Of a stretch of DNA of 12,176 nt, positions 7,441-12,176 are shown in pieces (position 1 is the stretch's first letter; each line of letters opens with the position of its first letter). The DNA comes from Lachnospiraceae bacterium (GTDB lineage: Bacteria; Bacillota; Clostridia; Lachnospirales; Lachnospiraceae): the NCBI GenBank assembly GCA_024699395.1, contig JAILPU010000075.1, positions 1 through 12,176 of the forward strand, in the 5' to 3' direction. The notes under the pieces were generated by a model. It was not told the origin of the DNA. It made no database searches and worked only from the letters and a program-made list of their open reading frames with translations. The translations under genes were made by a program, and so were the position numbers.

Positions 7441-7475
7441 AAAAGCCGGAGAACATTTTGTCCTCCGGCTTTTTT
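7441..7475. terminator. Bidirectional terminator after the secreted glycosidase-like gene
   Basis: AGCCGGAG (7444-7451) pairs with CTCCGGCT (7463-7470), with further inner pairs, an A-run on the left and a T-run on the right. On the minus strand it ends the gene at 7496-9442, about 25 bases after its stop. On the plus strand it would stop any readthrough from the repeat region. Confidence 0.9.
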
Positions 7476-7495
7476 CCCACCCAATACGATAAAAT

Positions 7496-9442
7496 CTATT
7501 TCATTTTATAGTATGCATAATTTCCTGACCAGGGAAGAGTGCTTACTACATGCCAGCTTGAATCAACATCTTTGAATGAAAGGCCGATGCTGTTTCCAAG
7601 AACGCTCTTGGCAAGCTTTAACTCAATGTAGTTTGACTTGTATGTAACACTGATCTCTGCAGATGAAACCTTTGTCCAATTCCATGAAGAATCGTTCTTG
7701 GAATGTGAATAAAGTTTTCCTTTTTCTACCATGTAATCCATTCCTGCAAGGGGCCACTTGGAATCGATGTAACCGGTTGCAGCCTTGTTATCGGAATCAA
7801 GGAAGATTTCGCTGTTTCCGCCAAGATTTGTTCCGTCGATTCTCATGTAGAAATACTTGGAATCATTTGTAACCTTAACTGATAATGCACTCTGTGAAGT
7901 AGAAGAGGTTACTGCTGCAATGTTGTCCCAATTGATTGTTCCGGAAGTGCTTCCTGAACTTGAGCCTGAACCTGATCCTGAGCTTGATCCTGAACTTGAA
8001 CTTGAACCTGAAGAGCTACTTGATCCTGATGAGCTTCCTGATACTTTAATCTTATCAAGAGCATACCAACCATCGGATCTCTTTCCTTTAATTGCAAGGT
8101 TGATTCCGGGATTTCCTGTAGCAGGATCGATAATAGCAACTACAAGTGTATATTCACCTGCGGTAACAGTGCTGGGAACGATAAGCTTTCCGCTTACTGA
8201 CTTCTCTTCACCGGGAAGCCACTTTCTGATATCTTCAGTTAAAGTAGTATAAGTAACAACATCGTTTGAATTTGCAAGACCAAGTCTTACAGGCCACTGA
8301 CGATAGAAGGGAGCAACACCCTTATTGGTCCACTTCATTGAAACGCTTACTTCGCTTCCGGGAGTAGCTGTATCAGAATGTGAAACACTCTTTAATACAA
8401 ATCTGTAACCCATTTTAACCAAAAGCTTATTGATATAAGTCTGTGAAGCTTCGTTGCTTGCAGGACAGCAGGGTCCCAACCAGCTTGTGTGGCCAACTTC
8501 GAGCTGTCTTAAGGTCTCGTTGATTGTAGAGCTTGTAAGATACATTCCGGGATCTCCGTTAGCGAACTCACCACCGGAAGTAGCTGTTTTCCACCAATCC
8601 TTCATAGCAGGCTGTGGAATATCAACATCATCTGTGTAACCGTTATTAATCTGAGACATCCATCCCCAACCGCTTGCTTCAAGTGACTGCTTGTCACCGA
8701 ACATATCATTGAAAAGTCCCATATTGTTGTTCTTAGCAAGAGTAGTAGGTCTTCTCATTGTAAGCTTTTCAGCTGAGAAATATGTAAGATAATCATTGAT
8801 AATCTGTTCCTGAACCTTTTTGCCGGGGAAAACACCTGAAGGGCCGCCATCAGCCTTCTCATAAGGCCAACAATGCCATTCGCCCCAGTGACCAAGGCTT
8901 CCTAACTGAATGAAAGCGATTGAATCATCATTGTTATATCTGTTACCCAATGCTTTTATAGCAAGATTATGTCTCTCAAGGAGATAAGAATCTTCGTAGT
9001 TGGGAGAGAAGCCTTTACCTTCTGAACCGTAGTTGTAAGATGTTCCTTTGTTAGAACCCATTTTGTCATACAACCACTGAGGAATATCTTTATGAGAAGA
9101 TGATCCGGGAAGATCCATATAAAATCTTATATTAATCTTAACGCCTTTGCTTCTCCAGTAATCAAAATTATTTGCCTTCTCAAATGAAGCGAAATCATAA
9201 TTTCCTTTGGTAGGCTCAAAATCTTTCCAAAGAAGCTGAGCGTAAACCATTGAGTGAGGCTGAGAATAATCTTTTCTGGTAGCCATAGGGACCAATCCCA
9301 TATACGGATTTGTTAAAACATCGCTAATTTCTGTTGGCTTATATGTATTGGTCGCAGCCTGAGCAACATTTACATTGTTGCCGAAAACGCAGCCGAAGAT
9401 CAAAAACATAACCAACAATAACCCAATAGATCTTCTTTTCAT
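7496..9442 (-). CDS. Secreted modular DUF4832-like (putative glycosidase) protein with C-terminal beta-sandwich-like domain
   Basis: A 648-residue exported protein. Residues 1-30 are a signal peptide (MKRR, hydrophobic core, cleavage near AQAA). Residues about 40-345 resemble the TIM-barrel part of DUF4874/DUF4832 proteins: NPYMGLVP (45-52), then IQLGSLGHWGEWH (178-190), where E188 sits as a barrel-type acid/base glutamate would. Residues about 345-467 look like the beta-sandwich half of DUF4832 (MGYRFVL; WTNKGVAPFYRQWPVRL at 371-387). A Ser/Gly linker (469-501) leads to a 145-residue C-terminal domain (504-648) rich in beta strands and aromatics, resembling CBM9-like carbohydrate-binding modules. 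No sortase motif or dockerin is seen. Ribosome site AGGAGGT lies seven bases from ATG 9442. It probably acts on an extracellular polysaccharide, but neither hydrolysis nor substrate can be read from the sequence. C325-C326 is a notable adjacent pair. Confidence 0.8.
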   Translation of the reverse strand: MKRRSIGLLLVMFLIFGCVFGNNVNVAQAATNTYKPTEISDVLTNPYMGLVPMATRKDYSQPHSMVYAQLLWKDFEPTKGNYDFASFEKANNFDYWRSKGVKINIRFYMDLPGSSSHKDIPQWLYDKMGSNKGTSYNYGSEGKGFSPNYEDSYLLERHNLAIKALGNRYNNDDSIAFIQLGSLGHWGEWHCWPYEKADGGPSGVFPGKKVQEQIINDYLTYFSAEKLTMRRPTTLAKNNNMGLFNDMFGDKQSLEASGWGWMSQINNGYTDDVDIPQPAMKDWWKTATSGGEFANGDPGMYLTSSTINETLRQLEVGHTSWLGPCCPASNEASQTYINKLLVKMGYRFVLKSVSHSDTATPGSEVSVSMKWTNKGVAPFYRQWPVRLGLANSNDVVTYTTLTEDIRKWLPGEEKSVSGKLIVPSTVTAGEYTLVVAIIDPATGNPGINLAIKGKRSDGWYALDKIKVSGSSSGSSSSSGSSSSSGSSSGSGSGSSSGSTSGTINWDNIAAVTSSTSQSALSVKVTNDSKYFYMRIDGTNLGGNSEIFLDSDNKAATGYIDSKWPLAGMDYMVEKGKLYSHSKNDSSWNWTKVSSAEISVTYKSNYIELKLAKSVLGNSIGLSFKDVDSSWHVVSTLPWSGNYAYYKMK

Positions 9443-9527
9443 TGAAATACCTCCTGCTTTGGTGATTGTTAATTGCTACACGGTTTACAAGTTGCAAAAA
9501 TTATTCATATTTAACCCCACTGACGAT

Positions 9528-9556
9528 ATCATATAACAATATTGGTCATAAATCAA
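9528..9556 (-). promoter_or_regulatory. Promoter of the secreted glycosidase-like gene
   Basis: On the minus strand TTGATT (plus 9556-9551), 17 bases, then TATGAT (plus 9533-9528). The start would be near 9521, giving a leader of about 79 bases with AGGAGGT at plus 9455-9449. It is the only good pair I found in this stretch. Confidence 0.7.
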
Positions 9557-9577
9557 CAAAAATTTACTCTGAAACCG

Positions 9578-9630
9578 TCTGTTTTTGTGCGATTTGTACT
9601 AATGTGCCAAAAACAGAATATGTTTTTGTG
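9578..9630. promoter_or_regulatory. Inverted plus direct repeat upstream of the glycosidase-like promoter
   Basis: TCTGTTTTTG (9578-9587) and CAAAAACAGA (9608-9617) are a perfect 10-bp inverted repeat with a 20-base gap. TGTTTTTGTG occurs twice in the same direction (9580-9589 and 9621-9630). The cluster lies roughly 55-110 bases upstream of the predicted start, where activators commonly bind. No regulator is encoded nearby. Confidence 0.45.
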
Positions 9631-9788
9631 TAATATGTTTAAAAAATCTTTGTCGTAGCTCATCCTTTGTTACATATAAACCAAAAATTAAAACATATTG
9701 GAGTATTTAAACATTAATAAACAAAACAGATTAGAAATTAACTGACTTTTTTGTTCAATTCAAACTATAAAGCTTTTGTTGTATTTGC

Positions 9789-9856
9789 CGACAGTACTTT
9801 ACACGACAGTACTTTCACAGTACTATCTATTCGATAAACTTGTCTTTTGCGAATAG
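9789..9856. repeat. Three ACAGTACT direct repeats and an adjacent 7-bp inverted repeat
   Basis: CGACAGTACTTT occurs at 9789-9800 and 9804-9815, and a shorter copy ACAGTACTAT at 9817-9826; the palindromic cores AGTACT are 15 and 11 bases apart. Immediately after, CTATTCG (9827-9833) and CGAATAG (9850-9856) are perfectly inverted with a 16-base gap. This looks like a binding-site cluster; its function is unknown. Confidence 0.5.
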
Positions 9857-10009
9857 TTATATTTCGCTTTTATCCCCTAAATCATCATTATCTACTTATA
9901 TTTCACTTTCTTTATATTTATGAATGCCAATATACACATGTAAATCGGTGAATTTATTCTGAAACATCAATACATCAAAACATGAAATCGAAAAAACCAA
10001 CAAGAAAAT

Positions 10010-10033
10010 GCCCCGGGATATTTCACCCGGGGC
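10010..10033 (-). terminator. Terminator of the SPFH/RHH operon
   Basis: GCCCCGGG (10010-10017) and CCCGGGGC (10026-10033) form a perfect 8-bp GC-only stem with an 8-base loop. On the minus strand it is followed by ATTTTCTTG and then a longer T-rich stretch, about 39 bases after the RHH stop codon. Confidence 0.85.
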
Positions 10034-10071
10034 TTAAGGTAACATAATATATATATTGTATTTTATTCTTT

Positions 10072-10269
10072 TTATTTAATATCAATATCCAGAGGCTTAT
10101 CTATTTCCTTTCCTACATACCCGCCGTTTTTTCGTCTCTGCTTAACACATTCGGAAAGAAGGTATTCGATCTGACCGTTTATGGATCTGAAATCATCCTC
10201 AGCCCATCCGGCCAGTTCATTATATAAAGCCTCATTCAGCCTCAAGGGCACCTGTTTTTTGTCAGCCAT
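10072..10269 (-). CDS. Arc-family ribbon-helix-helix DNA-binding protein
   Basis: A 65-residue protein with one ribbon-helix-helix domain. KQVPLRL (5-11) fits the DNA-contacting beta strand, residues 13-24 helix 1, and DDFRSINGQIEYLLSECVK (25-43) the turn and helix 2; RSINGQI matches the RSxNxEI core of Arc. Such proteins bind DNA as dimers through paired beta strands. The tail (46-65) is charged and probably disordered. It starts 14 bases after the SPFH stop on the same strand, with only a weak GGTAA-like ribosome site, so expression probably depends on upstream translation. A toxin gene, which would suggest an antitoxin role, is not evident unless the SPFH protein counts. A repressor of its own operon is the simplest reading: the operon's -10 lies in a perfect 12-bp palindrome (11346-11357). 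Confidence 0.85.
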   Translation of the reverse strand: MADKKQVPLRLNEALYNELAGWAEDDFRSINGQIEYLLSECVKQRRKNGGYVGKEIDKPLDIDIK

Positions 10270-10283
10270 AATTTACCAAAGGA

Positions 10284-11309
10284 TCAATAAAGAGATCCGG
10301 AGTTTACAACAGGCTGAGCATCATGATTTCCGCAGAGAACAACAAGCAGGTTGGAAACCATATTGGCTTTACGTTCCTCATCAAGATTGACTATATCTTT
10401 TTCATTTAATTTATCGAGAGCCATCTCCACCATACCAACAGCGCCGTCTACAATCATCTTTCTTGCATCAATAATTGCCGAAGCCTGCTGTCTCTGAAGC
10501 ATAACGGCTGCGATTTCGGGAGCGTATGCAAGGTAAGTTATTCTGGATTCGATTATCTCAATTCCTGCTTCACTTACTCTCTGCTGTATTTCGCCTTTAA
10601 TACGCTCTGCTACTATCTCGCTGGAGCCTCTGAGTGAACCTTCGTCTGCCTGACCGTCCCCTGTGGTATCCACATTTTGAGCCACATCATAAGGATAAAT
10701 TCTTACAATATTTCTAAGTGCCGCATCACACTGAAGTGAAAGGAATTCTTTGTAATTGTCTACGTTAAAAGCTGCCTTTGCGGTATCTACGATTCTCCAG
10801 GTTACGGCAATTCCGATCTCAACGGGATTTCCGAGGCAGTCATTAATCTTCTGTCTTGAATTGTTAAGGGTCATAATCTTGAGAGACATCTTTTTGGAGT
10901 ATGCATCCATAGTTATATCTCCCGTCTGACCGGCAAACTGAATTCCCTTAGTATTTACATCTTGGCTTTGATTAAGCTTTGTGTTGGCTGCGGGATTTAC
11001 TCCTGTACAAAAAGGATTTACCCAATAAAAGCCCTCTCCTTTAAGTGTTCCTATATACTTACCGAAAAGTGTAAGAACCAATGCTTCCTGAGGCTTCAAT
11101 ATCTTAAGACCAAGAAGAATTATCCAGGAAACGGATGCAAATATTATACATACCACTAACAAGGTAACATAAAGCCCCATAGGCTCTCTTCCCGTATCAA
11201 GACTGACACCTGCAAATACAATACCCACTATGGAAACAGCAAGTGAAACCAAATAAATTAAAATAACAGACAACCCGTTTTTCTTCGCATTTAATAATTT
11301 TTCATCCAT
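10284..11309 (-). CDS. SPFH/band-7 domain membrane protein
   Basis: Start ATG 11309 has AAAGGAGA (plus 11326-11319) about nine bases upstream and a promoter just before it; an upstream in-frame start near 11459 would read through that promoter. The 341-residue protein has two membrane segments (about 12-34 and 46-68), then the SPFH domain beginning [21 protein letters not shown] (71-91) with GFYWVNPF (93-100). This family forms oligomeric scaffolds in membranes (flotillin, stomatin, HflK/C relatives). The region with [19 protein letters not shown] (234-252) and the [21 protein letters not shown] segment (257-277) are typical of the C-terminal helical part. An acidic loop, [12 protein letters not shown] (214-225), resembles a calcium-binding EF-hand-like loop. 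Its partner gene encodes an RHH protein, an SPFH/Arc-type pairing I recall from other Firmicutes. Exact function unknown. Confidence 0.9.
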   Translation of the reverse strand: MDEKLLNAKKNGLSVILIYLVSLAVSIVGIVFAGVSLDTGREPMGLYVTLLVVCIIFASVSWIILLGLKILKPQEALVLTLFGKYIGTLKGEGFYWVNPFCTGVNPAANTKLNQSQDVNTKGIQFAGQTGDITMDAYSKKMSLKIMTLNNSRQKINDCLGNPVEIGIAVTWRIVDTAKAAFNVDNYKEFLSLQCDAALRNIVRIYPYDVAQNVDTTGDGQADEGSLRGSSEIVAERIKGEIQQRVSEAGIEIIESRITYLAYAPEIAAVMLQRQQASAIIDARKMIVDGAVGMVEMALDKLNEKDIVNLDEERKANMVSNLLVVLCGNHDAQPVVNSGSLY

Positions 11310-11345
11310 ATTTTCAAATCTCCTTTCAAATTGTTTTGATATTAT

Positions 11346-11374
11346 TATGATATCATATTGAATCATTTTGTCAA
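11346..11374 (-). promoter_or_regulatory. Promoter of the SPFH/RHH operon with palindromic operator candidate
   Basis: On the minus strand a perfect TTGACA (plus 11374-11369), 16 bases, then TATCAT (plus 11352-11347). The -10 lies inside TATGATATCATA (11346-11357), a perfect 12-bp palindrome. A second TTATGATAT (11386-11394) repeats the 11345-11353 sequence in the same direction, 41 bases away. Transcription would begin near 11340 and give a leader of about 30 bases. Confidence 0.7.
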
Positions 11375-11475
11375 TTATTTGTTTTTTATGATATACTTGA
11401 TTTTGGTGTTTTTTACAGAAGCCAAATATATCCAAATTTAAAGCAAGTATAATCAACAAAGGGCAAAATAATATA

Positions 11476-11484
11476 TGCTATACT
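11476..11484 (+). promoter_or_regulatory. Possible extended -10 promoter of the chitin-binding gene
   Basis: TGCTATACT is an extended -10 (TG, one base, TATACT at 11479-11484). No -35 box is recognisable at the right distance. The leader would be about 60 bases and contains a short dyad ATTCA/TGAAT (11511-11524). Confidence 0.4.
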
Positions 11485-11552
11485 CTTTACGTATTGGGTA
11501 ACGGTAAATTATTCATTTGTGAATGGTTTATCAGCAAAAACGGAGGTATCAT

Positions 11553-12176
11553 ATGAAAGGAAAATTTGTCAAGAAACTGATGATTCTGGGGCTTTCGGCA
11601 TCCATGATGATAACGAACGCTCCCCTTATCTCTTCCATGAGCGTTGTAAAAGCCGCTGAAACAGGCAATATTGTCTCATGGCACGAGAATACTACATATT
11701 CCGCCCAGGATGTTGTAAAATATAAAGGCAATACATACAGATGCGTGATAGGCCATTATTCTTTGAGTAATTGGACGCCGGATAGCTGCGCAGCTTTATG
11801 GGTAAAGACCGGAAGTTATTCTATTAATGAGAATCCTACTCCCGATCCCACTTTGGCGCCGACTTTAAATCCCACATTGCCACCCACCATGGCGCCTACA
11901 CCGCAAAAGACTCCGGATTCCACTCCCCAGGTAACTCCCACAATGGAAGTGATTCCTACCGCTACTGTATTTATACCTTCTCCCACCGAGAATGCTACTC
12001 CCGAAATTTCCACTCCTTCTTCGAATCCCGAAGAAACACCGGGAATTACATATCCCGAATGGACTGAGGGTAAAACATATAATATTGGAGACTGTGTTCA
12101 ATATAAATCCAAAACCTACAGATGTATTGTTACTCATTTAGCTTATGTGGGCGCAAACTGGTCGCCCGACATCTCA
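11553..12176 (+). CDS. Secreted protein with two CBM5/12-like chitin-binding modules, C-terminus outside window
   Basis: ATG 11553 follows GGAGGT (11542-11547) by five bases and reads 208 codons to the window end without a stop. Residues 1-35 are a signal peptide (basic MKGKFVKK, hydrophobic core, cleavage near VVKAA). Residues 43-85 and 170 to the end are two related modules of the CBM5/12 type: W, then Y-x-x-x-D-x-V-x-Y-K-x-x-T-Y-R-C, then NWTP or NWSP, and in the first copy a closing LW. Such modules bind chitin or related glycans through exposed aromatics. They flank a Pro/Thr-rich linker (about 94-165) with repeats of the PTPxPT sort. The catalytic part, if any, lies beyond the window: GH18 or GH19 chitinase, lytic monooxygenase or an adhesin are all possible. 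It diverges from the SPFH gene but has its own start region. Confidence 0.87.
   Translation, partial: MKGKFVKKLMILGLSASMMITNAPLISSMSVVKAAETGNIVSWHENTTYSAQDVVKYKGNTYRCVIGHYSLSNWTPDSCAALWVKTGSYSINENPTPDPTLAPTLNPTLPPTMAPTPQKTPDSTPQVTPTMEVIPTATVFIPSPTENATPEISTPSSNPEETPGITYPEWTEGKTYNIGDCVQYKSKTYRCIVTHLAYVGANWSPDIS

Larger units (their letters stand above)
9443..10071. other. Long AT-rich intergenic region, no gene seen
   Basis: About 630 bases between two minus-strand genes. The right end holds the terminator of the RHH gene (10010-10033) and the left end the promoter and leader of the glycosidase-like gene. Between them are repeated motifs annotated separately (9578-9630 and 9789-9856). All frames are broken; the longest small ORF I noticed, 21 codons at about 9982-10047, has no ribosome site and runs through the terminator. 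Nothing recognisable as an RNA gene was found, though a small RNA cannot be excluded. Confidence 0.7.

Noticed and set aside
7857..8252. Plus-strand open frame with a long run of Pro, Glu, Asp and Leu
   Set aside because: It is the reverse reading of the Ser/Gly linker and sandwich domain of the minus-strand secreted protein; there is no ribosome site and the acidic repeats simply mirror the TCA/TCC/GGT-type codons of the linker.
9789..9826. CRISPR-like array from the three ACAGTACT repeats
   Set aside because: Repeat units are only 8-12 bases with spacings of 15 and 11 bases, far below CRISPR repeat and spacer lengths, and no cas gene is present.
9982..10047. 21-codon ORF beginning MKSKKPTRK on the plus strand
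   Set aside because: It has no ribosome site, reads across the GC-only terminator stem, and matches no family I know.
11310..11459. Longer N-terminus for the SPFH protein
   Set aside because: It would start upstream of the TTGACA/TATCAT promoter and the AAAGGAGA ribosome site, and the extra 50 residues have low-complexity AT-driven composition.
11816..12137. Minus-strand Gly/Val-rich open frames opposite the Pro/Thr linker
   Set aside because: They are the complement of the Pro/Thr codons of the chitin-binding protein, with no start signals.

Overview
The window looks like chromosomal DNA from a low-GC, Gram-positive anaerobe of the Clostridia, most likely a polysaccharide-degrading Lachnospiraceae of the Butyrivibrio/Roseburia type. 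This is an inference from strong AGGAGG-type ribosome sites, consensus sigma-A promoters, the protein families present, and an intergenic repeat (7284-7425) whose six-frame translations I associate with Lachnospiraceae genomes. No rRNA, tRNA, CRISPR array, insertion sequence or phage structural gene is visible.

Layout. 1-1368 (minus): a TtcA-like tRNA 2-thiolation enzyme followed after one base by a tyrosine recombinase that runs off the left edge. 1529-3204 (plus): a possible 41-codon leader ORF, then an AI-2E family membrane protein with a long charged C-terminal tail, closed by a terminator. 3260-7241 (plus): a near-consensus promoter drives a three-gene ABC exporter operon (one YhaQ/NatA-type ATPase and two ABC-2 permeases), closed by a large terminator. 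7242-7495: a dispersed-type repeat and a bidirectional terminator. 7496-9442 (minus): a secreted modular protein (DUF4832-like glycosidase-like region, Ser/Gly linker, C-terminal beta-rich domain) with its own promoter. 9443-10071: a long AT-rich intergenic region with inverted and direct repeats. 10072-11309 (minus): an SPFH/band-7 membrane protein followed by a 65-residue Arc-type ribbon-helix-helix protein. 11553-12176 (plus): the N-terminal part of a secreted protein with two CBM5/12-like chitin-binding modules around a Pro/Thr linker, cut by the window end.

How it fits together. The three ABC genes should form one membrane complex. The two secreted proteins point to extracellular carbohydrate processing, but they are separately transcribed. 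The SPFH and RHH genes form an operon whose -10 box lies in a perfect 12-bp palindrome, a reasonable candidate autoregulatory site. I see no clear new defence or mobile system. The points most worth a second look are the SPFH/RHH pair with its palindrome, the repeats upstream of the secreted glycosidase-like gene, the dispersed repeat, and the lysine-rich insertion in the ABC ATPase.
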